Shown: piece after piece, positions 20,388-29,304 of the stretch | Layout of the letters: every line of letters starts with the position of its first letter | How positions within the stretch are numbered: position 1 is the first letter of the stretch | Assembly: GCF_000763055.1 (NCBI RefSeq) | Contig: NZ_KN214135.1 | Span: 168,127 to 232,126 of the forward strand | DNA length: 64,000 bases | DNA from: Collinsella sp. 4_8_47FAA | GTDB taxonomy: Bacteria > Actinomycetota > Coriobacteriia > Coriobacteriales > Coriobacteriaceae | Reading direction: 5' to 3' | Notes under the pieces: generated by a model | What the model saw: only the letters and a program-made list of their open reading frames with translations | Database searches by the model: none | What the model was told of the DNA's origin: nothing | Made by a program: the position numbers and the translations under genes

Positions 20388-21644
20388 ATGCTCAATCATC
20401 TCAAACATCATTTTGGCTCCCGACGCACCGGCGGTCACGGAGGCCTAGACATTGCGCGGAATATCGGCCCCGGGCTGCTCGTGACCGTCGGCTTTATCGA
20501 CCCGGGCAACTGGGCCTCAAATATGGCCGCGGGCTCGCAGTTTGGCTACGCGCTGCTGTGGATCGTCACGCTGTCCACGATTATGCTCATCGCGTTGCAG
20601 CACAACGCGGCGCACCTGGGCATCGCCACAGGCACCTGTCTTGCCGAGGCCACGACACACTACCTCCCCCGCATCGTGGGACGCGCGGTACTCGCCAGCG
20701 CCTATCTCGCGACCATCGCCACCGCCATGGCCGAGGTCCTGGGCGGCGCGATTGCCCTTCAAATGCTCTTTGGGCTGCCCGTGCGCGCGGGCTGCGTCAT
20801 CGTGGCGGCAGTATCGATGGCGATGCTCATGACGAACTCCTACAAGCGTGCCGAGCGCTGGATCATCGCCTTCGTCGGCGTGGTAGGACTCTCGTTTTTG
20901 GCCGAGCTTGCGCTGGCCAAGGTCGACTGGCCGCAAGCCGCCGCAAGCTGGATCACGCCCAGTATGCCCACTGGCTCTGCCGCGATTATCGTGAGTGTCC
21001 TGGGTGCGGTCGTTATGCCACACAACCTCTTCCTGCACTCCGAGGTCATCCAATCCATGCACTTCGAAGGCCAAGGCGAGCAGGTTATCGAAGAGCGTCT
21101 GCGCTATGAGCTCTTCGACACGCTCTTTTCGATGGGCGTGGGCTGGGCAATCAACTCGGCCATGGTCATCCTGGCCGCAACGACCTTCTTTGCGCACGGC
21201 ATTGTCGTAGACGACCTCGCCGTCGCAGCGGCCACGCTCTCCCCCATCTTGGGCCCGGCGAGCTCGACCATCTTTGCGGTGGCGCTGCTGTTTGCGGGCC
21301 TATCGAGCAGCGTGACGGCGGGCATGGCGGCGGGCACCATCACCGCGGGCATGTTCGACGAGGAATACGACATCCACGACCGACATTCCTCGATTGGAGT
21401 GACGACCTGTTTCGTCGGCGCAGTGGCGGCGTGCCTGGTCGTCCCGAATCCTTTTGAGGGTCTCATTTGGAGCCAGGCGCTGCTGTCGCTTCAGCTACCG
21501 ATTACGGTCTTTGTGCTCATACGGCTCACCAGCTCACGCCGCGTCATGGGCAAATACGCCAACTCGCGCCCGCTCAACGCGTTGCTCGTAGGGATCGGTG
21601 CCATCGTGACGATTCTCGACATCGTGCTGCTAACGGGAATGTAA
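20388..21644 (+). CDS. mntH: Nramp-family divalent metal transporter
   Basis: 418-residue inner-membrane proton-coupled importer of Mn(II) or Fe(II), with about 11 hydrophobic segments. Family signatures are DPGNWASN in the first helix and MPHNLFLHS in helix six; both carry metal-ligand residues (Asp/Asn and Met). The ATG at 20388 follows CAGGAG by six bases; an upstream TTG at 20352 lacks a site. Metal specificity cannot be read from the sequence alone, so mntH is by family. Confidence 0.87.
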   Translation: MLNHLKHHFGSRRTGGHGGLDIARNIGPGLLVTVGFIDPGNWASNMAAGSQFGYALLWIVTLSTIMLIALQHNAAHLGIATGTCLAEATTHYLPRIVGRAVLASAYLATIATAMAEVLGGAIALQMLFGLPVRAGCVIVAAVSMAMLMTNSYKRAERWIIAFVGVVGLSFLAELALAKVDWPQAAASWITPSMPTGSAAIIVSVLGAVVMPHNLFLHSEVIQSMHFEGQGEQVIEERLRYELFDTLFSMGVGWAINSAMVILAATTFFAHGIVVDDLAVAAATLSPILGPASSTIFAVALLFAGLSSSVTAGMAAGTITAGMFDEEYDIHDRHSSIGVTTCFVGAVAACLVVPNPFEGLIWSQALLSLQLPITVFVLIRLTSSRRVMGKYANSRPLNALLVGIGAIVTILDIVLLTGM

Positions 21645-21672
21645 TTGAGATGGCGTGACTGTCCAGATATAA

Positions 21673-21689
21673 CGTCTTAATCTGTAACA
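21673..21689. repeat. Half copy of the 59-bp palindrome (cluster F)
   Basis: Left arm CGTCTTAATCTGTAACA only. No right arm is found at the expected 42-bp offset. Probably a decayed element. Confidence 0.7.
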
Positions 21690-21720
21690 CGTGAGACCGT
21701 TTTAAACCGTCAGATAAATC

Positions 21721-21756
21721 AAAAGGGTCCCGGCCGAGAATTCGACCGGGACCCTT
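21721..21756 (-). terminator. Intrinsic terminator of rubredoxin gene
   Basis: Stem AAGGGTCCCGG/CCGGGACCCTT (21723-21733, 21746-21756). On the minus strand it is followed by TTTTGATTT. Confidence 0.82.
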
Positions 21757-21795
21757 GGACAGAGCTATGTTTGGCTTTCGCCGTGTGCCTGCGAG

Positions 21796-21939
21796 TTACT
21801 CCTCGACGAGCTCAAACTGATCGGGACCGACGCCGCACACCGGGCACACGTAATCCTCGGGCAGCTCGGGCGTGTCGACCTCAACCTCGTAACCGCAAAC
21901 GGTGCACACAAACTTATACGTCTTCTTTTCCTCAGCCAT
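21796..21939 (-). CDS. Rubredoxin-type iron protein, 47 residues
   Basis: Small electron carrier with two Cys pairs (VCTVCGYE and VCPVCGVG) that bind one iron, in the usual rubredoxin spacing. Somewhat shorter than classic 52-54-residue rubredoxins. The ATG at 21939 follows GAGGAG. It lies downstream of a flavin reductase-like gene on the same strand; the two together match the domains of the fused flavoredoxin-rubredoxin (Hrb) of acetogens. A role in oxygen or peroxide reduction is inferred. Confidence 0.9.
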   Translation of the reverse strand: MAEEKKTYKFVCTVCGYEVEVDTPELPEDYVCPVCGVGPDQFELVEE

Positions 21940-21982
21940 GATGTTCTCCTCTCGAACGTGACTGCTGGTGTACTTACTTATT

Positions 21983-22010
21983 AGTATATATTCTCAATAG
22001 TATAATGCAA
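21983..22010 (-). promoter_or_regulatory. Rubredoxin promoter
   Basis: Minus strand: -35 TTGCAT (22010-22005), 16-bp spacer, -10 TATACT (21988-21983), in an AT-rich patch between the flavin reductase stop and the rubredoxin gene. The rubredoxin can therefore be transcribed on its own. Confidence 0.6.
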
Positions 22011-22027
22011 GTATTTTTAGAGCATTT

Positions 22028-22531
22028 CTAGCCTTGATACGACGAGGCTTTGGGCGGCGTCTTGCCCTTCAGAACCTTGTGATAGTAGTCGTACGTCAGC
22101 GGCGTCTCGTCGCTCAGGCGCTCGGCATCCTCGACCTCGCCAATAAACAGCAGATGCGTGCCCACATCCACAGTGTCGATCAAACGGCAGCTAAACAGGG
22201 CCGCCGCGTGCTCGGGCACATAGGGCATGCCCAGCGCGGTCTCGTGGGTCTCGTACTTGGCAAACTTGTCGTAATCGCTGCTGGTGCGGAAGCCAAAATT
22301 GCCGATATAGAGCATGTCGGCGGTCTGGTCAATCACGGTCAGCGCAAAGGCCTTAGCCGATGCGATTACGCCGGACGTGACATTTTCCTTGTTCACGGCA
22401 ACCGAGATGCGCGGCGGGGCGGATGTCACCTGCACCGCTGTGTTGATAACGCAGCCGGCACGCAGCCCGTCGGCCGCGGCACTCACCACATACAGGCCGC
22501 TCGGCATCGTAAAGAACGCAGTTTTGTCCAT
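22028..22531 (-). CDS. Flavin reductase-like FMN-binding protein (flavoredoxin type)
   Basis: 167-residue protein of the flavin reductase-like split-barrel family. Features are an N-terminal TMPSGLYVVSAAADG-like segment, PPRISVAVNKENVTSGVI, and a core with FGFRTSSDYDKF. The ATG at 22531 follows GGGGAG; the longer upstream frame crosses a palindrome and is unlikely. It probably takes electrons from NAD(P)H or from a partner and passes them to the rubredoxin encoded next. Confidence 0.82.
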   Translation of the reverse strand: MDKTAFFTMPSGLYVVSAAADGLRAGCVINTAVQVTSAPPRISVAVNKENVTSGVIASAKAFALTVIDQTADMLYIGNFGFRTSSDYDKFAKYETHETALGMPYVPEHAAALFSCRLIDTVDVGTHLLFIGEVEDAERLSDETPLTYDYYHKVLKGKTPPKASSYQG

Positions 22532-22659
22532 AACGATCACTCCCCTAACCCAGGATTGAACCTCATGAATGTATGTACCCACAAAAAAGGCGGCACCCAT
22601 AACGGACGCCGCCTTTGAGACATATGTGTCAGAACAGTAAGAAAGATGAGACGCCCGCA

Positions 22660-22724
22660 GTTGCGGTGAAATAGGGACTGAATAGCCCCTCAAACAGGCA
22701 AAACAGTCCGTATTCCACCGCAAC
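22660..22724. repeat. 65-bp palindrome, GTTGCGGTGAAATA family, copy 1
   Basis: Left arm GTTGCGGTGAAATA (22660-22673) and right arm TATTCCACCGCAAC (22711-22724), one mismatch. An inner pair GGACTG/CAGTCC (22675-22680, 22704-22709) strengthens the hairpin. It lies between smpB and the flavin reductase gene. A second copy is at 36573-36636. Confidence 0.85.
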
Positions 22725-22737
22725 TTATGCAGAGTGC

Positions 22738-23208
22738 CTAACGGTTGCGTTCCTTAAGGGCGCGGTCGATCTCGCGTTGGACATCACGCTTGGCCATGTC
22801 CTCGCGCTTGTCGTAGAGCTTCTTGCCGCGACCCAGACCCAGCAGCAGCTTTACGCGGCCGTCGATATTAAAGTAGAGCTCCAACGGAACCAGCGCATAA
22901 CCACGGTTGCGAAGTTTGCCGTCAAGAAAGTCGATCTCCTTGCGGTGCAGCAGCAGACGACGCCGACGGTCGGGATCGCGATTCCACACGCCACCATGGC
23001 TATAAGGGTGGATATGCAGTCCGACGAGCCAGCACTCGCCGCCACGAATCAGCGCAAAAGTGTCAGTGATCTGACAGGCGCGCTCGCGAATCGACTTGAC
23101 CTCGGTGCCGCTCAGCTCAATACCGCACTCAAACGTCTCATCGATAAAGTACTCGTGATGTGCCGAGCGATTCTTGGAAATGAGTTTGCGCTCGCGCTTA
23201 CTGGGCAT
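22738..23208 (-). CDS. smpB: SsrA-binding protein SmpB
   Basis: 156-residue RNA-binding partner of tmRNA in ribosome rescue. The family core is visible: an N-terminal KRERKLISKNRSAHHEYFI, GIELSGTEVKSIR, and the basic C-terminal tail with KLYDKREDMAKRD. The ATG at 23208 follows AGGAGG, and the gene overlaps the end of the upstream TPR gene by 11 bp, so they are co-transcribed. No tmRNA gene was found in the window. Confidence 0.95.
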   Translation of the reverse strand: MPSKRERKLISKNRSAHHEYFIDETFECGIELSGTEVKSIRERACQITDTFALIRGGECWLVGLHIHPYSHGGVWNRDPDRRRRLLLHRKEIDFLDGKLRNRGYALVPLELYFNIDGRVKLLLGLGRGKKLYDKREDMAKRDVQREIDRALKERNR

Positions 23209-24115
23209 CGCCGGCCTCCTTGGCTCCATCGGCGTTTGAGCCCGCAGTCTCGCGCTTTGCCTTGCGCTCGGCATTGAGCTCGGCATCGCTCTCGCGCACC
23301 AGTTTGATAATCGCCGCGCAGGCCTCCTCGCCCACCAAGTCGCGAGCACGTACCGTCAGGCGCGTCGCCTCCTGCTTGTCGCCGTCGCTTGCAGCATCGG
23401 TCGCGCACATAATCAAGCAGATGGCAATCTCGGCCGAAGGCGAGGTCGGCACGCCTTGCAGGGCCAATTCACCCATCACGTGGTCGTCGCTCTCATCAGC
23501 GGCATCCGGATAGGTGGTATGGATCTTGTTGAGCAGGCGCGTCGTATGCGCATCGTTGGGCGCCAGGCGCAGCGCCAGACGCGCGCAGCCCACGGCAGCC
23601 GAAACGTTCTCGGTCTCGGGCTCCAAGAAGTACTGACCTAGATTGGCGTAAGCGCGGGCGGCGCACTTGCCATCGCTTGCACGCTCCAGCACCGAGAACG
23701 AGAGCGATGCCCATTCCTGCTTGTCCTCGAGAGCGCGGAACAGCTCGGCCAGATCAAGGCGGTAGTTGCAGTTCATGGGGTCCCAGCGCACGGCCTGCAT
23801 CAAGGCGTTGCGAGCACTCACATAATCCTGCTGGCGAATGTAGGCAAACGCCATGTCAGAGTACAGACGGTCAAACGGCACCTCGACCTGCACGAGCTCG
23901 CGCGGATCCTTCTCCACGCGGCGATAGGCCAAGCGCTCAAACTTGCTATCGAAGCTAAAGTATTGGCGCTTCTCCTCCGTCTTGCACTCAGCATCAATAT
24001 ACTCCTCGGCGAGCTCCACCAGACGCTCCAGCAGCGGCGTCGCCGTAGCCAGGTCGCCCTGCGCCAGATAGTTCTCGGCATACGTGATGTCTTGCAAGCT
24101 GATGGGCAGATCCAT
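23198..24115 (-). CDS. TPR-like repeat protein
   Basis: 305 residues, helical. Tandem pairs of helices resemble tetratricopeptide repeats (YSDMAFAYIRQQDYVSARNA, then NLGQYF and AVGCARLALRLAPND). The C-terminal 30 residues are charged and Ala-rich. The ATG at 24115 follows GAGGAG. It overlaps smpB. Probably a protein-interaction scaffold; the partner is unknown. Confidence 0.75.
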   Translation of the reverse strand: MDLPISLQDITYAENYLAQGDLATATPLLERLVELAEEYIDAECKTEEKRQYFSFDSKFERLAYRRVEKDPRELVQVEVPFDRLYSDMAFAYIRQQDYVSARNALMQAVRWDPMNCNYRLDLAELFRALEDKQEWASLSFSVLERASDGKCAARAYANLGQYFLEPETENVSAAVGCARLALRLAPNDAHTTRLLNKIHTTYPDAADESDDHVMGELALQGVPTSPSAEIAICLIMCATDAASDGDKQEATRLTVRARDLVGEEACAAIIKLVRESDAELNAERKAKRETAGSNADGAKEAGDAQ

Positions 24116-24171
24116 GGCTACTCCTCGATCTGAGCGAAACACGGCAGGCGCCGTATATACGGTCAACACAC

Positions 24172-24199
24172 AAAACCCGGGTCTCTTACGAGGCCCGGG
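24172..24199 (-). terminator. Terminator after tRNA-Glu
   Basis: CCCGGG/CCCGGG stem (24176-24181, 24194-24199), followed on the minus strand by TTTTGTGTG. It lies between the tRNA pair and the TPR gene. Confidence 0.65.
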
Positions 24200-24209
24200 C
24201 GTTCAATTT

Positions 24210-24286
24210 TGGTAGCCCGTACCAGATTCGAACTGGTGATCTCCGCCTTGAGAGGGCGGCGTCCTAAACCGCTAGACGAACGGGCC
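24210..24286 (-). tRNA. tRNA-Glu (anticodon CUC)
   Basis: Cloverleaf visible on the minus strand: acceptor GGCCCGT with ACGGGCT (first pair G-U), anticodon loop containing CTC, T-loop GTTCGAATC, and encoded CCA at 24212-24210. Confidence 0.95.
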
Positions 24287-24303
24287 ATATGTAGCAAATG
24301 CAA

Positions 24304-24377
24304 TGGCTGGGATGGAGGGAGTCGAACCCCCATTGACGGAACCAGAATCCGCTGTCCTGCCATTAGACGACATCCCA
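24304..24377 (-). tRNA. tRNA-Gln (anticodon CUG)
   Basis: Acceptor TGGGATG pairs with CATCCCA. The anticodon stem GCGGA/TCCGT closes a 7-base loop with CTG, the T-loop is GTTCGACTC and CCA is encoded. It lies 17 bases upstream of tRNA-Glu in the same transcript. Confidence 0.95.
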
Positions 24378-24421
24378 ATGACTGCATCGCTGCGCTCGGC
24401 TGTGCCTTTGCGCAAGAAAGA

Positions 24422-24450
24422 AATATACGGGAAGTCTCGCCGTGACGCAA
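24422..24450 (-). promoter_or_regulatory. Promoter of tRNA-Gln/tRNA-Glu
   Basis: Minus strand: -35 TTGCGT (24450-24445), 17-bp spacer, -10 TATATT (24427-24422), 45 bp before the tRNA. Confidence 0.65.
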
Positions 24451-24653
24451 GCCCCAATTTTGACTTTTTTAAAATTCAGTCAAATTGGCCTAATTTAGTC
24501 CAACCCGTGAAGGACCTGTGAAGCCAACCGCTATACACGAAGGGCAAAACGCCGCGAGCGGTAGCCGTCAACCGTTGGCAGATTCTACCGTGAAAACGAT
24601 AGCACCAGGCAACACAATCGAAGTATCAATGATTGCGTAGATATCGAGGCGCC

Positions 24654-25064
24654 ATGGACGAAGAGCTTGATTACCTATGGGAGACCCTGGGCCTCGAGAT
24701 CACTGCTGACCTTTGGCCCGAACGGGACAAAATCCATCCCACACTGCGCCCCGCCATTACTGTGGTGCAGGCAAAATACCGCCGTGCATCCTTTTTGATC
24801 ATGCGGATGTCATGGCACGCGGGACTCCCCGACCTTAAGCGAATCCAGGCAAGCCTCGTCGAGTTGTCCGGTATGCCGACCGTCATATCCGAGGCACACC
24901 TGGAGCAGCGCCAGCGTGAGCGACTGCAACAGCAGCGGATTCCCTTTATCTGCCCTGGCGTTCAGGCATATCTGCCTTTTATGGACGAGGAGTACTGGAG
25001 CGGCAAGCCCAACAAACACGTAAAGGTCTACGATCCGCACGAATGGGCACAGCTGGCGGGCTGA
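24654..25064 (+). CDS. Short protein resembling the N-terminal part of a MarR-like family
   Basis: 136 residues. The segment around RIPFICPGVQAYLPFM, with the preceding LSGMPTVIS, resembles the sensor half of a group of Firmicute/actinobacterial winged-helix proteins. The DNA-binding C-terminal half seen in those relatives is absent here, so this may be a truncated remnant or a short paralogue. The ATG at 24654 follows GAGGC. It is followed directly by an array of 46-bp palindromes. Assignment is by recalled resemblance only. Confidence 0.5.
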   Translation: MDEELDYLWETLGLEITADLWPERDKIHPTLRPAITVVQAKYRRASFLIMRMSWHAGLPDLKRIQASLVELSGMPTVISEAHLEQRQRERLQQQRIPFICPGVQAYLPFMDEEYWSGKPNKHVKVYDPHEWAQLAG

Positions 25065-25083
25065 CTGGGGCAGGCCCGCCGGC

Positions 25084-25253
25084 GGAAAGTGCGTCCCAGA
25101 TTTCAAGCTCAAACTGGCCCCTACTTTCCCGTCGAGCCCTCAACCGGAAACCGTGTCCCGCAATCGAAGCTCAGAATGGGACGTGCTTTCCGCAACCGGC
25201 CACTTTGGGAAAGTGCATCCCATTCTGGAAGCGAATTCCGGGTCGCACTTTCC
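25084..25253. repeat. Array of three 46-bp palindromes, 62-bp period
   Basis: Elements at 25084-25129, 25146-25191 and 25208-25253, starting exactly 62 bp apart. Each begins near GGAAAGTGCGTCCCA and ends near TGGGACGTGCTTTCC, with diverged centres. They fill the gap between two convergent genes. Arms vary more in the first copy. Confidence 0.85.
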
Positions 25254-25260
25254 GCAGCCG

Positions 25261-25620
25261 CTACAGCAACGCCTTGGCCCAAGCCGCTTCCCTAAAGCCG
25301 GGAATCGCAAAGTCGTCGCCCACCAGCAGCGGACGCTTGACCAGCATGCCGTCGGTCGCCAGCAGCTCGTAGCACTCCCGATCCGTCATGCCCGCATCCA
25401 GACGCGCCTTCAGGCCCAGCTCTCGATATTTCATGCCCGACGAATTAAAGAAGCGCCGCACCGGCAGCCCCGAACGAGCAATCCAGGTCGCAAGCTCATC
25501 AGCCGTGGGATTGTCCAAAACGATATCGCGGTCGATATACTCTACCCCATGTTCGTCCAGCCATGCCTTGGCCTTCTTACAGGTCGAGCACTTGGGATAT
25601 TCAACAAACAGTACGGTCAT
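25261..25620 (-). CDS. ArsC/Spx/MgsR-family thioredoxin-fold protein
   Basis: 119 residues. N-terminal redox motif CSTC (Cys11, Cys14), then SGLPVRRFFNSSG and the C-terminal segment RPLLVGDDFAIPGF. These match the Spx/MgsR-like group annotated as arsenate reductase family. It could be a redox-sensing RNA polymerase-binding regulator or a glutaredoxin-type reductase. The ATG at 25620 follows CGGAGG. No arsenic genes are nearby, so arsenate reduction is not supported. Confidence 0.8.
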   Translation of the reverse strand: MTVLFVEYPKCSTCKKAKAWLDEHGVEYIDRDIVLDNPTADELATWIARSGLPVRRFFNSSGMKYRELGLKARLDAGMTDRECYELLATDGMLVKRPLLVGDDFAIPGFREAAWAKALL

Positions 25621-25712
25621 GGGAATCCTCCGAATATAGATCGGCCAACGCAGGCACACGCCACACGAGGCGCCTTCGTATGATGGGCCAATTGTAGCCC
25701 ACGGGTCACACG

Positions 25713-26765
25713 CTAAACGAACCGTACCCCGAATCCGCGTTTGATGAACGGCAGCAGCTCCATTGCCTCGGGCGTGATATGGCCCGCAACGTTCATGCGC
25801 TCGTCACCGGGAAGATCGGCCCGCGCAATCTCAAGCTCGCCTTCGTAGCGCCCATAGCCGCTATTGCTCACAGCGATCGACCCCGCCTTTCGAAACAGGC
25901 CGGCTCCGGCATCCGTCGGCACGGAATCCGGCTTAAGCTTCGTACGTGACTCCTGAGACCTAAAGATGAGGACGCTCGAGTCGGGCCGGTCGTGATGAAT
26001 CTGCCCGCGCACATAGGCATAACCGGGCTCAAGCTCGCATTGCAGGTCCACGTATCCGGCGGAAACTTGAGCAAACTGCGCCCAGCCCGCATCGGATAGA
26101 TCGGGGTCGCCGACCAACACAATGTCGCAATCGGCGCCATGTGCAAGCTCAAGCATATTGAGAGCAACCTTTGACGCGCGACCGCGCTGCGCCTCGACCG
26201 TCGGCAGTCCCTCGAAAACCGGCCCGCGAACGTTAGCATCACCCGGCACAAAAGCCATGATTTCGAATCCAAGCGCCGCAAGACGAAGATTCGTCCGAGC
26301 AACATCTTCAAGAGCTAAACCGGTATAAGGCTTGGGGTAAAAATTGTGGCAGGCGGCAAAACGAGTCACATCGGCACCGGCCTCACGCCACGATGCGATT
26401 TCATCAGAACTCACCGTCGATGCATTGACCACAATGCGAAATACACCGGACAGCTCCGCGACCCGCTGGGCGCTAAAGCCATAGTCCAAACGAAGGTATT
26501 CCAACCCCAGATCGCGCAGGTCCTCAATGCGCTCAAGCCCGAGCAAATCGCACGTGCGAGGCCCCACATCGGCAATGAGCGCAATGCCGCGGGCGGAAAG
26601 CAGCGACAGCACATGACGGACCTTATCGGCATACGCCGCTCCCCCATCCTCGGGAATATGCAGCGAGGTGAACGCATAGCGCGCACCCGCCGCGGCACCA
26701 CGCTCAATCGTCCGCTCAATATCCTGCAGAGGGCTGGAAAGATAAATCGAAATACCCGTTTTCAC
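25713..26765 (-). CDS. mupG: 6-phospho-N-acetylmuramidase (MupG/DUF871 family)
   Basis: 350 residues. It splits the disaccharide MurNAc-6-phosphate-GlcNAc taken up by the phosphotransferase system. The TIM-barrel family motif CHNFYPKPYTGL and the N-terminal GISIYLSS are visible. The GTG start at 26765 follows AAAGGAG by nine bases. It is the last gene of the murR-murQ-murP-mupG operon and is separated from murP by an intrinsic terminator, so its expression may be lower or separately controlled. Confidence 0.88.
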   Translation of the reverse strand: MKTGISIYLSSPLQDIERTIERGAAAGARYAFTSLHIPEDGGAAYADKVRHVLSLLSARGIALIADVGPRTCDLLGLERIEDLRDLGLEYLRLDYGFSAQRVAELSGVFRIVVNASTVSSDEIASWREAGADVTRFAACHNFYPKPYTGLALEDVARTNLRLAALGFEIMAFVPGDANVRGPVFEGLPTVEAQRGRASKVALNMLELAHGADCDIVLVGDPDLSDAGWAQFAQVSAGYVDLQCELEPGYAYVRGQIHHDRPDSSVLIFRSQESRTKLKPDSVPTDAGAGLFRKAGSIAVSNSGYGRYEGELEIARADLPGDERMNVAGHITPEAMELLPFIKRGFGVRFV

Positions 26766-26781
26766 GCTTCAACGCTCCTTT

Positions 26782-26815
26782 AAAAAAGGCCGGCGGAGCA
26801 GTTAGCCCCGCCGGC
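26782..26815 (-). terminator. Terminator between murP and mupG
   Basis: Stem GCCGGCGG/CCGCCGGC (26789-26796, 26808-26815), followed on the minus strand by six T residues and at once by the mupG ribosome binding site. Partial read-through is needed for mupG unless it has its own promoter. Confidence 0.82.
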
Positions 26816-26882
26816 ACAACCATATCATCAAGAAATCTGCCGCGCGCCGCGAACCCTGAGCAACACGGCTCGCGATATCAAA

Positions 26883-28313
26883 CTACTCGCCAAAGAACTC
26901 GTTGATCTTCTGCTCGTCGACGCCAAAGAACCACGTCAGGACAAAGCCGGCGGCATAGGCAAGCAGCATAGCGGCAACATAGCCGAGCTGCTGACCAGGA
27001 ACGACGATCAGCAGGCCAAACAGACCGGAAACGCCCTGAGAAACCGTGCCGATGTGAAGCAGCGCCGCGAGTGCGCCGCCAAATCCGGCACCCAGGCAGG
27101 CCGTCACAAACGGACGAACGAGCGGCAGCGTAACAGCATACATCAGAGGCTCGCCCACACCCAGGATTCCAACGGGAATGGACTCTGCGACGTACTTCTT
27201 GAGCTTGGCGTTCTTGGTCTTAAAGTACAGCGCCAAACCGGCACCGACCTGGCCGCCGCCAGCCATCATAAGGATAGGAAGCAGGTAATTGATGCCCTTG
27301 GTAGCTCCGTCGGGATCGTTGAGCATAGCGTGGATCGGCGTGAGCGCCTGGTGCAGGCCGACGGACACCAGCGGCAAGAAGCCTGCCGACAGGATATAGC
27401 CGCCCAGGACGCCCAGCTTCTCGAAGATAAAGGTCAAAACGCTAAAGATGGCAGTCGTCAGCCATGCGCCTACCGGCTGGATGACGAGCATCAGAGCAAA
27501 GGCGCCGATGATGAGCACCAGCAGCGGGGACAAGAACGTGTCGAGTGCGTTGGGCATAACCTTGCGAATCTGACGCTCCATCCAGGCAAAAAATGCGCCA
27601 GCGATGAGAGCCGCGATCATGCCGCCCGCTGCGGGGTTGTACTGTGCATTGGTGAGCGGCAGCAGAATGGCAGTGGCAGGATCAGCCGCGCCAGGCGCAA
27701 GCAGGGGCATGGCACTGTTGGCGATACACATCATGCCGGCGATGCCGCCCAGCGCAGCGGAGCCACCAAACTCACGTGCCGCGTTATAGCCCACCAAGAT
27801 GGGCAGATAGGCAAACAGGGCCCAGCCCATGGAACGAATGCCCTGGTACCACCACTCGCCTGCAAGCGCGCCTGCCGTCGAGACGTTAATGACGTTGCAG
27901 ATACCGTTGATGAGGCCAGCCGCAATGATGCCGGGAAGCAGGGCGACGAAGACATTGGAAATCTTCTTGAGGAAGGCCTGAACCGGCTTGGACTCGTACT
28001 TGGCTTTCTGCGCGGCCTTGTTTGTGGCCGCAGCGTCAACCACGCTCTCGTCGGCAACGCCTTTCGCAAGGCCGGTGAGCTTGGAGAACTCCTCGAGCAC
28101 CTTATTCACCTTGCCCGGACCCAGCACGATCTGCATCGTGTCGTCCTCGACCAGGCCCATCACGCCGTCGAGCGCCTTAATACCCTCCGTGTCGACGTTG
28201 CCCGTGTCTTTGACGGTCACGCGCAGGCGCGTCATGCACGCCGCGTTTGCGAGCACGTTGTCTTTACCGCCCAAAAGGTCCAGCAGCTTTTGAGCCAGCT
28301 CTTTGTTCGTCAT
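26883..28313 (-). CDS. murP: PTS EIIBC component for N-acetylmuramic acid
   Basis: 476 residues. An N-terminal EIIB domain has the phosphorylated cysteine in ACMTRLRV (Cys27). It is followed by an EIIC membrane domain of about ten helices with VGEPLMYAVTLP. No EIIA domain is fused or encoded nearby, so a general EIIA-Glc elsewhere must supply phosphate. The ATG at 28313 follows AAGGAGG. Position between murQ and mupG fixes the substrate as MurNAc or the MurNAc-GlcNAc disaccharide. Confidence 0.88.
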   Translation of the reverse strand: MTNKELAQKLLDLLGGKDNVLANAACMTRLRVTVKDTGNVDTEGIKALDGVMGLVEDDTMQIVLGPGKVNKVLEEFSKLTGLAKGVADESVVDAAATNKAAQKAKYESKPVQAFLKKISNVFVALLPGIIAAGLINGICNVINVSTAGALAGEWWYQGIRSMGWALFAYLPILVGYNAAREFGGSAALGGIAGMMCIANSAMPLLAPGAADPATAILLPLTNAQYNPAAGGMIAALIAGAFFAWMERQIRKVMPNALDTFLSPLLVLIIGAFALMLVIQPVGAWLTTAIFSVLTFIFEKLGVLGGYILSAGFLPLVSVGLHQALTPIHAMLNDPDGATKGINYLLPILMMAGGGQVGAGLALYFKTKNAKLKKYVAESIPVGILGVGEPLMYAVTLPLVRPFVTACLGAGFGGALAALLHIGTVSQGVSGLFGLLIVVPGQQLGYVAAMLLAYAAGFVLTWFFGVDEQKINEFFGE

Positions 28314-28370
28314 AACTCCTCCTTGTATTGGGTATCTCGTCTAGATGTCATATCAGCTCACGCCGCGCAC

Positions 28371-29303
<933 letters not shown>

Positions 29304-29304
29304 C

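Noticed and set aside
25261-25620. Arsenate reductase
   Set aside because: The fold and CSTC motif fit the wider Spx/MgsR group, and no arsenic transport or regulator genes are nearby.
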